A DNA stretch of 64,000 nt from Gautieria morchelliformis (GCA_015179125.1 WHVA01000391.1:46344-110343); one strand, 5' to 3'; counted from the stretch's first letter, positions 11,164 through 20,770 are shown. Notes: generated from the sequence alone by a model not told the origin. Translations and numbers: made by a program.

Positions 11164-12200
11164 TTTTTTTTTTTTTTTTTTTTTTTTTTTTATCCAATTT
11201 TTTGTCTTTTGGGGCCGTGCCCTATGTAAGACGATGCGTACAGGTGTTCCGTCAACATGCTGTTTCTATCTATGCTCCCTTGTCTATCTCCGCAAGTGCC
11301 CCATGGACTAGGTCCCGGGCTTGGCTGTGCTTGTGTGAAAGCGAGGTGGTTGTTCCCGTGCGCTGCGCGCGGGCGTGTTTTCCGTTCTGTCCTCTCCTCC
11401 TATTCTCTTCCCTCGGGCAGCGCGACGTCACCGAATATTTGCCTAAACCTTCCTGTTTCGTTCACGTACTGGAACAGCGGCGCCAATGCCTTCGGTTTGT
11501 TCAGTAGTGTGCTGACTGACCTTGCCCCCCGCTTCAGCTTCCTCTCCAGCCTCCTCCTTTGCTCGCTGTATGTTGGACAACGGATCAGGAAATGGTGCAC
11601 GGTTTCGTCTTCGCTGCGGCAGGTTGCGCACGTTGGGGAGTCGGCTTTTCCTATCCTGAAGAGGTGTCTTGCCAGCGGTACGTGGCCCGTCCTCAGCTGC
11701 ACTAGTAGCGAGCTTTGCCTTCTTGCCAGCCCGTTGCTGAGTCTTGCGTATGCTATGGATGGCATCGAGGGGTCGACCTTGTGTAAGTGCCGTGCTCTTG
11801 GTGACCTTGCGAACGCCTCTTTGGCTTGCGCTTTAAGGGCCTTGTGGTGTCTCTGCAGCTCCGCCGACCTGCTTTTTGGCATCTTGCCCCGGAGTATCTG
11901 CAGTTCGTGTCGTTCCTTGGTCGAGTCGCCCTTTGCTTCCTTTTTTGCTTCGCTGTCTGCCCGCTCGTTGCCCCTAACGCCCTTGTGCCCTGGTACCCAC
12001 CTCATTGTGACCGTGGCCATCTCGCCCCTCTCCCGTCTCATCTCCTCCACCTGCTCGTGCAACACGTTGACTAGATACTGTCCCGATATGGCCCTCTCTT
12101 CTCTTGTCGTTTGTAGCGCGGCCTGGTTGTCTAGGCTCAACGTGTGCGCCCTGCGGCCTTCCTCCCTCAGCATCTTTGCCCCTAGCGCCGCTCCCAGCAA
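11164..12200 (-). mobile_element. LINE-6: 5'-truncated Tad1-like non-LTR element
   Basis: Poly(A) on the minus strand (T28 at 11164-11191), then a 3' UTR, then the C-terminal part of ORF2, open from 12200 to the stop at 11400. Visible parts are the end of RNase H (SLDNQAALQTT; RWVPGHKGVRGNERAD) and a terminal zinc motif (CATCRSEDETVHHFLIRC). The 10-base target GCGGTACAAG is duplicated at 11154-11163 and 12201-12210, so this is a normal target-primed insertion with 5' truncation. Element plus one target copy is 1047 bases, a multiple of three, so it entered the host protease frame without shifting it; the LINE stop codon then cuts that frame. Confidence 0.92.
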
Positions 12201-12210
12201 GCGGTACAAG
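12201..12210. repeat. target-site duplication of LINE-6, right copy
   Basis: GCGGTACAAG at the truncated 5' end of the element, identical to 11154-11163. Confidence 0.9.
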
Positions 12211-13892
12211 TTAATCAAAGAGCTAATTTCCATCTGTGGATGTTGCACTAAACTGTCAAAGCTGAATCCCAAATCGCGGGACATTGTGGATTGTGACCGG
12301 AACTTTAAACGCCAATGTTCGTCGCAGACGGTGTAGGAATGGTATAAGCATGTGAAAGTGGTGTCATACGCACATGACCAGTTATCTTTATTCCACGTGC
12401 AACCCACAAACGGCCCTTCCTCTCTGTGCGGATGCTGATCAATATTTCTTGGCGGTGGTCGGCAGGACTGCTTCCCGATTGGGCGCAATGGGTACGGCTC
12501 CTTTTTCTATCATGTGATGCTGCATCTTCATTGACTGAAAATTTGCGTTTGATGCGGGATAAATCAGTTTGTGAAGTATCAGATGCGTACCGGACCTTGC
12601 ACCTAGTATCAACTTTGCTAATTGACTCAGCATCAGGAACTTTGGCGAGGGATCCATCTGTGAAACCGTACGCTATGCGAGTGTTCAATGCCATCGCCTT
12701 GAAGCGGCGCACCTCGAATAGCAAGTCCGGGTGATGCGGTTTGTTGAGGTCTGTCAAGCATACCGGTTCAGTAAGGAACACGCCACGCCGGCTCGTTGCC
12801 CTGGACGCTGCAACGTATGCCGCGCAACCACCCTCTTTCAAGTTCACCAGCACACTAGGGAGGGTTTTGCCTTGGGCAGAGTGGCCGGTTATGGCGAACG
12901 CGGGTTGCAGGGGCAGTTGATGTCGTTTAACACGTGCCTTGATTCTTTCATCATTGTCCAGGACTAAATCACTTACAGTAAATGTCCAAGAAGTAGGCTC
13001 AATGAAAACCCATCCCTGTGGCAGGTGAGGAAGTTTCAGTGGACAGAGCGGAAAATTGACGAAGGCACCGGTAGCGTAAGTAAAGCCAGAAGTGCAGACC
13101 GAAGTGAATATTTTTTTCACAATACCTTGAGCACCATTGGTAATTTTCAGGTCTGTAGAAATGTTCCTTCCTCTGAGTATGACTGGCATCCCTTCATAAA
13201 GTGGTAGGTAACCGGGAAGTGCGCTTTGAACACTCGAAAAGTCTCGTTCTAGGAGAGGTAGTCGAGATACAGAAGGTACCGGTGAAGCATGCATGGTGTC
13301 GTTTGCAGCACATATCACAAGGTCTGGACAGTTTATACCGGTTGTGTTTGCCACAGCCTTTCTAGCGTTCAAGAGCTCCCGCAGTCGGTTGGTGTGAACT
13401 AGGGCTATACTGTCAATGTTCCCGTCTTGATGCATGTCAATCCCAGCTGGATATCGATCTGACCGTACACATCTGCTATTGAAAAGGTCAACATCTCCTT
13501 CAGTGCATTCTCTATGCCTTAGTCTGTAAACAGCTGCGCCGTATTCGGGGTCATCGTGCATGTGCGTCTGTTTATGTAAATCTACGACATCTGTAACGCT
13601 TTTCCATGCAAGCCTCCCTAGCCGTCTCAGCACTTCATTATTGCTTTGAGTCGAGGTTGCCCGAATCGGTGTATAGAGAGGCGTACCTTGCACAGGAGGG
13701 TATTGGAAGAAGTCACCTGCGAAGATAATAGTGACCCCACCGAACCACACGTCGTAATTTTCCTTAGCATATCGAAGTGCATGATCTATTTCTGACAACA
13801 GTTGTTGGCTTAGCAGTGAAACCTCATCAAGCAGGACAATATCGACATTTTTCCAATCCTCACGCAAAGCGCGTCTATTCTTGATGTCAATT

Positions 13893-15940
13893 ATCACAGA
13901 CGTTATTGAGTCTCTCCATTCGGGCGGGTATATTTTGAGCTCAAAAGTCGCGCGGAAAAGCGGGCCTAGGTAGGGAATCAAAATGTCAGCACACTGTATT
14001 AGAAGCACGTTTGGGATACCGCTGTCTCCCGGGGCCTTAAACGGGTTCAGTCTGTCTATGGCCCTTCGTATTTGGTTGTCCGTTATTGGTTGGTACTCGA
14101 AGGCCGGGCTTGGATACTCGTAGTCCGTTGGCGCTTGCTCATAGCCCTCGCTTGGCTGCGGGAAGAAAGCATTGAACAGCATGTCGGCTTTTTGCTCGTT
14201 TGTTCTTGCAATTGCGTGTGTCCCATTTTCCCGTGCCATTGTCAGCGTTGGTACTCGTGTTCGACCCCCGTCAGATGCATCTGCTGAGGCGTACTTGTGC
14301 GCCGTCCAGATCGTCTTCTGGTTGATATTGTCCAGGAAGTCTCTCCAGTGGTCCTTTTTTGATTTCTCTATGGCACTTGCGTACTTGTTTCTAGCGATCC
14401 TATATTCCTCGTGAGCTGCATCCGATGGGTCGTTTCGCCTTGCGTAGGATCGTCTGCCTGCTCGCCGCGTCTCTGCTCTTGTTTGTGTGAGCTGCCGTGA
14501 CCACCACCGCTTCATGTACGGTGATGGCCTGCTCCTTGGAACTACTTCCTCGGTCGTATCTGCGATAGCAGTCATCAGCGCGGGTAGATGTGCATTAAAT
14601 TGTTGTGGTGTGAGGGGATTGTTGGGTGCATTTATGCTCCTGCACCAAAATCAAGCATAATATATTCGATTTATTGTATGGTGTTTCAATCCTTTCTCAC
14701 ATTGTTCTTGTACCATGCATCTATTTCTCTGATTATTTTCGAAATTTTCCAGTCACTCCTTATCTCTCCATTCCACTTTGTTATTTCTATTTTCACAGGC
14801 GGCTGCACCCAGCGGAGTTTGAAATGACTTCAACGCGCGAGCCCATGGGCGCTAAAGAGCCGGGTGCACGTATATTCCTTCTGAGACAGGATAGTGCTCC
14901 TCTCTCAGTGACAATAAATTCACTGAGAGAGGCGAGTAGTATTCTTTATATTTACATAGTATGTTGACTGAAAATTATGTAGTGTATTTGATTCTAGGTA
15001 TTGTATTAATATAACAGTGACAATAAATTCACTGAGAGAGTGTATTTGATTCTAGCTTTCTAAGAACTCTACCGAACCTTCCCTGCCATAGCCCCTAGTT
15101 GCTTACAGGGATTTGGCTCGCTGATGTCTGCTTTGAGCCTGGCTTCTAGTTTTTCATTATACAGCTTCCAGTCTACTTGTCTGTAGTTTGGTTTTGGCTG
15201 TTGCGTGCTTGCCCGTAGAGTTACGTCAAAAATGGTATCCACTGGGAAGTGGTCACTTTTGGGCGGTTGCTCTTCTGGTTTCGGTCTGCAGCTGGTCAAG
15301 CTCTCTGCTAAACTAGTAGAAATAAAGACGTTATCTGTGCGAGTAAGGTTCCCGCCATCTGCAGGTCATGTTCGGCTACTGCATCCAATAATGTTTGTGC
15401 TGCATCCAAATTGGCCCTAGTGAACAGGTGCGTGTTCCGCAGCTCGTCCCATAGTGGGCGGTGTCTGTTAAAGTCACCAACCCATATCATTCCCTCTACG
15501 TTGTGCTGCTGGCCATCGCCTCCCTCGGCTCTGTTCTGTAAAAACTTCCTTGTGGCCCTCAAGCTATCTGAGTGTGTGCAGTCAGAGTATAGATTGAGGA
15601 GGAGCACGTTACCCATGTTCGTCTTTATTTCTATCGCTGTAACGTCTGGTGTTCCTATATCCACGGCCGCCCATGTGTTCATGGCTATTTTCTTGTTTAC
15701 CAGTATCATCGACCTCGTTCTCTTCTCTCTTTCCTGGTAATGCGTCTTCGGGTATATTGAGTACCAACTATTTGTAGCCCTGGCGTTTCCCAAGAAGTCA
15801 ATATACGGTTCTTGTATTGCTAATATATCATAACAGTGGGGTGAGCACTTAGCTAGCATTTCAGCCGTGGCTGTGAGCGATTTATTGACGTTCTGTTGTC
15901 GGATCCTCAATTTTTTTAACTGTTTGGTTTCTTCGCTCAT
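13893..15940 (-). pseudogene. LINE-1 ORF2 (endonuclease plus start of RT), truncated
   Basis: The start ATG at 15940 overlaps the ORF1 stop as ATGA. An AP-endonuclease-like domain opens with LKKLRIRQQNVNKSL, then LAIQEPYIDFLGNA, GMIWVGDFNRH and, after a small deletion/frameshift near 15340-15300, PKSDHFPVDT. The solo LTR splits the linker. The part below 14619 carries KRWWSRQLTQTRAETRR, the RT-proximal FKAPGDSGIPN and then YPPEWRDSIT, where LINE sequence ends. The palm motifs (D and YxDD) are missing. The encoded protein cannot be active. Confidence 0.8.
14620..15107 (+). mobile_element. solo LTR of the Copia-1 family (488 bp)
   Basis: Runs TGTTGGGTGC...TTACA and is 488 bases long, the same as the two LTRs of Copia-1. 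It is flanked by the 5-bp target duplication GGGAT at 14615-14619 and 15108-15112. It has more base differences from the Copia-1 LTRs than those have from each other, so it is an older or different-lineage insertion. It lies inside ORF2 of LINE-1. Confidence 0.95.
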
Positions 15941-17694
15941 TCTTGGCGTAGGTTGTTGTCCCTGTTCTCCTCTATTTGCGTCTGCTCTCGGTTGCCTGTG
16001 AAGTCGTATTCGTCCAGCCGTCTCTGTCGGACCTCTCCCGCTTCTCTTGTTGTCCACCCTTGGTCTCTGTGCCCGACCCAAGGGTTCGCTGCGCCCCTTC
16101 CTCCCCACTCACTCCTCTCGTACTCTGTGCGCCCTCCACCTCTTGCTTCTGCCTCCGCCTCTTGCTTCTGCCTCCACCTCTTGCTTCTGCCTCTGCCTCT
16201 TGCTTCTGCCTCCGCCTCCTGTCTCTTTTTGTTCGCTTGCGCGCCGACCCTTTTGAGCAGATCCCCAGCGTCTTCCATCTCTTCCTGGGCTCCTTGCTGC
16301 TCCCAGGTCCACGGGTACTCGTCAGGGAAATATTTATAGGTATGCTCTGGGTCTTTTTTCTCCATTGCTTGACATGCCTCTACGAACCTTGGGCACGTCC
16401 TGTCCCACGATGCGTGCCCGTGTGTGTTGCAATTGACGCATTTGAATCTTTTTGGATCAGTTTCCTTGCACTCTGCCGTCCTGTGTTCTCCTCCACAGGT
16501 GCCGCATTTGTCGGCGCTGTCGCACTCTGCGGCAACGTGTCTCGCATTGTATTTCTGGCATTTGAGACAGCGCCGCGGTTCCCTTCTCATTCTTCTTGCC
16601 CAGGTTCGTTTTCCTGCTATAATTATTCCGTCTCTAATACTTTGATTCACTGATTCTGTACTGGCGAACTTAGCTATAATGTGTGCCGATCTCTGTCCTG
16701 CAGTTCTCCTGTGAACTGGTTTGATCCATCGGGTTTCTAGGAGGGACTCGGTGGGTAACCTCGAGTCTCGTTCTATTCTTCTCAACTCTGAAAGCGCTTC
16801 TGGTGAGTGACTTAACGGGACATATTCGACTATCACCGATAGTGCCCGGTCTTTTATCACGGCCGTTCCGCTGAACTTGTTGAGGAACGTTCGTCTGTTT
16901 GTTTGGACCCACTTCGCCGCTTCTGCTGTGTCCAGTTCGAGGATTATCCCGCCGTTTGCTAACCTCTTGGCGCCAATGAAAACTATATCGTTGAGGTCGT
17001 GATCGTCTCCCAGCTGATCTATAGCCTCGTTCGCCTTCGCGACTAATTCCTGCTCTGTCAGTTCTTTGAGCGTGTCTTGTTCCCCTCGTGGGTCCCTGTC
17101 TATCATTATTTGCTTTTCTCTTGCTCTTGCCTTTGCTAGGTTGTTTGGATGTGAGAGGGGTACATTACCCTTTAGTGCTGCCGCGTAACTCAACCCTCCT
17201 GCTCCGCTGTCCGTTCTCTGTCGTCCCTGCCAGTCTATTTTTCCGACATGCTCTATGAGGTTATGGGCCTCTTCTGCTGTTTCCTTTGCGACCGTAACCG
17301 CATCTCTCGCCGTGTCTGTAGCCGCTGTTATCTTTTCTATGACCGGACTGAGTTTCTGTTCGACCTGGCGCAGGACCGCCACCGCTACGTTTTTCGCTGC
17401 CTCCTCCAACATCAGTATCGCAATCGCTCTGGCCCCTTCCTGCAGTGTCTTCCCAGTGGCGTTGTGCGCGAGCGAGAGCAGCGAGTAGCTTAGCTGCTCC
17501 GCCGACAGCTGGTCGTCTTTCGCTAGGTAACCGTGCCTGTCTAGGTAGCTTCTTGCCTGCTCTCTGGTATGCACTGCTGCTGTCGGTTCTGTCAGGAGCT
17601 CCAGCCTGGTTCTATTGGTGGTCAAATGCTGGTTGCTCGACCTCGTCCGGCTTTGTGACGTGGCGGGCGCCTGGGCGTCGATGCTCGGTGGCAT
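15937..17694 (-). CDS. LINE-1 ORF1 (gag-like nucleic-acid-binding protein)
   Basis: One open frame of about 585 aa, starting at MPPSIDAQAP by comparison with the paralogue at 56886; an in-frame ATG 11 codons upstream (17727) is the alternative. Order: N-terminal region with THREQARSYLDRHGY-like sequence, an Ala/Glu-rich probable coiled coil, a central fold (VIVEYVPLSHSPEALSELRR), then three zinc knuckles: CLKCQKYNARHVAAEC, CGTCGGEHRTAEC and CVNCNTHGHASWDRTC. The C-terminal tail has Arg/Gly/Glu repeats encoded by an 18-bp minisatellite. Family knowledge: ORF1p binds LINE RNA to form the RNP. The stop overlaps the ORF2 start (ATGA at 15940-15937), which suggests termination-reinitiation. Confidence 0.85.
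   Translation of the reverse strand: MPPSIDAQAPATSQSRTRSSNQHLTTNRTRLELLTEPTAAVHTREQARSYLDRHGYLAKDDQLSAEQLSYSLLSLAHNATGKTLQEGARAIAILMLEEAAKNVAVAVLRQVEQKLSPVIEKITAATDTARDAVTVAKETAEEAHNLIEHVGKIDWQGRQRTDSGAGGLSYAAALKGNVPLSHPNNLAKARAREKQIMIDRDPRGEQDTLKELTEQELVAKANEAIDQLGDDHDLNDIVFIGAKRLANGGIILELDTAEAAKWVQTNRRTFLNKFSGTAVIKDRALSVIVEYVPLSHSPEALSELRRIERDSRLPTESLLETRWIKPVHRRTAGQRSAHIIAKFASTESVNQSIRDGIIIAGKRTWARRMRREPRRCLKCQKYNARHVAAECDSADKCGTCGGEHRTAECKETDPKRFKCVNCNTHGHASWDRTCPRFVEACQAMEKKDPEHTYKYFPDEYPWTWEQQGAQEEMEDAGDLLKRVGAQANKKRQEAEAEARGRGRSKRWRQKQEAEAEARGGGRTEYERSEWGGRGAANPWVGHRDQGWTTREAGEVRQRRLDEYDFTGNREQTQIEENRDNNLRQE
16133..16222 (-). repeat. 18-bp minisatellite within LINE-1 ORF1
   Basis: About five head-to-tail copies of a unit like CTCTTGCTTCTGCCTCCGC on the plus strand. 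On the coding strand it yields repeated AEAEARGRGRSKR-type units near the C-terminus of ORF1. LINE-5 lacks this expansion, so it arose in this copy or its lineage. Confidence 0.8.
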
Positions 17695-17836
17695 CGTCTT
17701 TTCTTTTGCTTCTTTTTGTAGAAGCAATGGCTGTACTGCTGTCTACTGTCAGCAGTACGCTAGTGAGGTGTGTGGTCGCTGTGTGTTTGTGTGGATGGTT
17801 TTGGGTATTTTGGTGGTGGTGGTTAGCGTGAGAAAA

Positions 17837-18835
17837 GCTCTCGATCTGATACCTATCTCGCCCTCCATCCACTACATGGCTGTCTGTGGGCGTCGAGAAT
17901 TTCACCTTCGAGCTCACTCCCAGCGGCTTAAAACCCAGTCAATTCTGTGAACATTGAGATTATGTGTCATAGCACGGTACTGACTACTTAATCACCCATC
18001 AAAAGCCACGGGGCCATAAACCTCCACCTCAATGATCTCCCCGTCATCATCGGTCGCCACGTCTACGCCAAAGCACCATCGTTTCCCATACTTGATGTTA
18101 CCCCGTCAGGAACCTGCATTTTATCGTCCTTAGGCTTCACCAGTGTCTGAACGAAAGCGAGTACATCAATCTGAGGCTCATTTCCGGTGCTAGAGCAGCC
18201 ATGGCACCTTGATCTGTTATTCTCTTGCGAGAATAGGCAGAGCACCACCGTCGACAGTGAGTGGCTTTGATATAATGCGCCCATTCGTCGCAGAGCACTC
18301 CTGGAGCCGAATCGAGACTGATGCTGACCTGCTCTGCAACGAGGACAGTGACTTCGAGTCTCACCATGTAACATTCTGGAAATTGGGATCAATGAAAGGC
18401 CCTCAAGGTTTTCTGGCGTCTCGCTCGAGCCAATAGCGGCCCTCCGGCTCAACGTACAGGGCGTTTCCATGGCTTCAAGTTACTGAGAGATGTTAGACAT
18501 CATATGTTGAGTGGCCTGAGCGAAGAGAAAACGTATTACGATAGGGCGCAGGCCTTCAGGTGTCGGGCTTGGATCGGAGGTCGTGCACTGACGTTTGCAC
18601 TAGTGAGTCCAGCACAGCAGCGGAACACGAGTGGTAATAGGTTTATATCACTAGGAACGCACCAGAGACTCGCGCAAGAATAATTCTCCCATTATTCGCA
18701 TGGCGTGTGAGTTGCTTACACAACTGATCTGTCCACGGTCATGCGATGCCAAAATAAAACCATTAGATTCTCTAGAAAATAAATGAAAAAATTATGTTTA
18801 AATTTAAAATATTAGAAGTTTAAAGCGCAACATTT
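17837..18835. other. gene-poor interval with remnants of an unknown gene
   Basis: On the minus strand a short open end at about 18090-17990 reads KRWCFGVDVATDDDGEIIEVEVYGPVAF before a stop. Upstream pieces (LYVEPEGRYWLERDARKP near 18450) lie in other frames. It looks like a decayed gene tail; the family is not recognised. A segment at 18370-18490 resembles 56510-56650. An AT-rich tract covers 18755-18835. Confidence 0.35.
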
Positions 18836-18839
18836 ATGT

Positions 18840-19071
18840 AAGTGCTTTATTTCCAGATATAAAATGAGGGAGGGAGCAACAAGGCAGAGATGCCCCACGT
18901 GCTTGTTCCAGCGGTGAGATCGAAGTAATCGAAAGTACCAGTGCGCTCACAGACATTTGCGGTGACAGTCTTTTCGCAAGTGCGACGGCCACCCTTTCCA
19001 CCCTTTCCACGATGCGCATGGCAACCAGAGATGATAGGTCTCGAATGCCGCAGCCAGTGTGCAAAAAGCAG
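18840..19071 (-). pseudogene. patatin-like phospholipase remnant (N-terminal part)
   Basis: Two frames carry pieces typical of fungal patatin-like lipid hydrolases: GIRDLSSLVAMRIVERV, matching the GGGIRGLSSL oxyanion-loop region, and FDYFDLTAGTSTWGISALLL, matching the block with the GTSTG nucleophile serine. They are in different frames with short spacing, so the gene is broken. LINE-2 entered just upstream of GIRDLSSL. The rest of the lipase domain is not present. Confidence 0.6.
19063..19071. repeat. target-site duplication of LINE-2, left copy
   Basis: AAAAAGCAG next to the A-rich tail. The matching copy is 20762-20770. Confidence 0.85.
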
Positions 19072-20761
19072 TTTTTTTATTTTTATTTTTATTTTTATTC
19101 ATCCAATTTAACGTCTTTTGGGGCCGAGCCCTATGTAAGACGCATTCTACAAATCACCCGTCGACACATATGTCTATCTATCCAGTCCTATTCTATCTCT
19201 GCCTGTGCTCCATGGGCGAGGCCCTGGGCTAGTCCGTGCCTTCGTGAGCGGGGAGGTTATTGCGCGTGTGTTGCGCCTGCACGTTCGTCTCCGGTTCCCT
19301 CTGTCGCTCCATCTTTGCCCTTCCCCGTGTCTCCTAGTCTCCGTGCTTCATGGTGAATCTGCCTGTGCTGCGCACATACCTGAAGAGGTGTTTCATCGCT
19401 TTAGGTCTGGTCAGGAGTGTTTTGATCGATGTGGCCGCTCTTCCGAGGTCCCGCTCCATTGTCCTTCTCTGCTCGTTGTAGGCTGGGCACCTAATCAGAA
19501 AGTGAAAGACGGTTTCGTCTGCTCACCTGCACCCTGGGCACTTGGGTGTGTCGACCTTTCCGATCTTATGCAAGTGTTTGTTTAATCCCGCATGCCCCGA
19601 CCTGAGTTGGATAAGTAGGCTGGCTTGCCTACGTGACATTCCATGTATGAGTTTGGTGTATGCGATGGACGGCATGGACAGATCGATCTTGTGCGCTACC
19701 CTGGCTCTCGGCGATCTCTTGAAGTGGCTCTTTGCTTCTTGTCTGACTTGTTTCTGGAATCTCTGGAGCTCTGCCGCCTTGCTTCTGGGCAGGATCCCTC
19801 TGCACTCTATTGGTATGTGCCTTTCCTCGCTGGTCTCCCCTCTCGCTGCCCTCTTTGCCTCTTCGTCGGCTCTTTCGTTCCCTTCCACCCCCTCATGCCC
19901 CGGCACCCACCTCATAACCACTGTAGTCTGCGGCTGTTGCCTCACCAGTCCCTGTACCTGTCGGTGTATTGCGTTGACGAGATATTGCGCCGGGATCTGT
20001 TTCTCTCTTCTGGTGGTTTGTATGGCCGCTCGACTATCACTTGCGATGACGTATCGCCTTCCCCTTTCCATGCTCAAAAGCTTCGCGCCCATGGTGGCCC
20101 CTGCTAGCTCGGCCTCGAAGACTGTGTGATCCTGCTCTGAGCCCATGTATAGCCTTACCGCTTTCTGCTCGATGCCGCCTCTGTACAGCACCGCGGCTGC
20201 TCCGACCCCTCCGTCGATGCTCGACCCGTCCGTGTAGACTATGACATCGGCTGTGTCAGCTTCTAGCTCTTCGATCGCCTGCTGTTTGTCATGGGGTATG
20301 CGTGCCTCAAAATCGGGGGCCCATTTGGGCCCGGAGCTCACCGTATGTATTTTTTCCATCATCTCAGGCTGCATGTCGTAGATGTGCATTATTTCGTGCA
20401 GCGGCGACCTGTGCCTCTTTACATAACGCTTCGCGGCTTTCAGGGCTTTTGGTGCCAACGGGTGGTGTTCTGGCAGGCATGCTATTCTCGTCGCCGCTCT
20501 ATGCACTATCTTGGCGACTAGTAGTGGGAAGGGATGTAAGTTGGCATGCGCGTCTAGCGTGTCGGTCGCCGTGGTGCTCATGGCTCCAGTGATGGACAGG
20601 GCCGCCTGTCTCTGTATCCTTGCCAGCTTGTTGATGTATCCTTTGGTGCCTTTGCTGTTTCTGGTTCCTGGTATGAGAAAAATGTCAGCGGCATATAGCA
20701 TTCTCGGGATGGCGACTGCTAGGTAATATCGTCTCATGTGCTTAGCTTTGACCCCTTTCGT
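19072..20761 (-). mobile_element. LINE-2: 5'-truncated Tad1-like element
   Basis: Minus-strand tail made of TAAAAA repeats (plus-strand T-rich run 19072-19099), a 3' UTR sharing its last 40-odd bases with LINE-5 and LINE-6, then the 3' part of ORF2 from KGVKAKHMRRYYLAVAIPRM near 20760 down. It contains RNase H (VIVYTDGSSIDGGVG; RWVPGHEGVEGNERAD) and the terminal zinc motif region, where a stop at about 19523 and a frameshift interrupt it (CPGCR, then stop). The 9-bp target AAAAAGCAG is duplicated at 19063-19071 and 20762-20770. Most similar to LINE-5. Confidence 0.92.
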
Positions 20762-20770
20762 AAAAAGCAG
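20762..20770. repeat. target-site duplication of LINE-2, right copy
   Basis: AAAAAGCAG, matching 19063-19071. Confidence 0.85.

Larger units (their letters stand above)
10437..13893 (-). pseudogene. PIF1-like helicase joined to ubiquitin-peptidase-like cysteine protease, broken
   Basis: From about 13890 downward the frame carries SF1B/PIF1 helicase motifs: Walker B VDIVLLDEVSLL, then VTIIFAGDFFQYPPV, motif V AFAITGHSAQGKT and motif VI YVAASRATSRRG. Walker A and everything before it are missing, replaced by LINE-1. Near 12430 the homology moves to another frame, giving a protease-like domain. Its Cys box is NWSCAYDTTFT; after a LINE interruption (11164-12200 plus duplicated target) it continues to a His box GHLHFAARLIG and an Asp box TWIYDGQ, the order seen in papain-fold ubiquitin peptidases. 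Helicase-protease fusions of this kind occur in Agaricomycetes and protease domains also occur in some Helitrons (family knowledge). No HUH/Rep domain is present in the window. Breaks: 5' truncation, one frameshift, one LINE insertion. Confidence 0.75.
13893..17836 (-). mobile_element. LINE-1: Tad1-like element, 5' part only, fused to helicase
   Basis: The 5' end (CTTTTCTCACGC followed by ACC repeats, on the minus strand near 17836) matches the start of the complete copy at 56744, so the 5' end is intact. It holds ORF1, the endonuclease region, the linker and the beginning of the reverse transcriptase up to YPPEWRDSIT. It then stops abruptly near 13893 and helicase sequence follows in the same frame. 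The catalytic RT, RNase H, 3' UTR and poly(A) are absent. Loss of the 3' end is the reverse of ordinary LINE truncation and points to recombination or deletion. A solo LTR at 14620-15107 interrupts it. No target duplication can be paired because the 3' end is gone. Confidence 0.85.

Noticed and set aside
11151-12336. long plus-strand frames opposite LINE-6, and similar ones opposite LINE-1, -2, -3 and -4
   Set aside because: They mirror the open minus-strand ORF2/ORF1 frames in GC-rich DNA and contain no domain motifs.
10437-13893. complete Helitron
   Set aside because: No HUH/Rep domain, no 5' TC end, no Walker A and no CTRR after the hairpin; only a fragment can be claimed.
14588-14967. 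open frames beginning MHLCSCTKIKHN and similar, repeated at 21.2, 25.9 and 43.3 kb
   Set aside because: They lie within the 488-bp Copia-1-family LTRs and recur only because the LTR does; no coding evidence.
17612-17917. host gene reading into the 5' end of LINE-1 (GTG-initiated frame)
   Set aside because: No ATG, no motif, and most of it is LINE 5' UTR.
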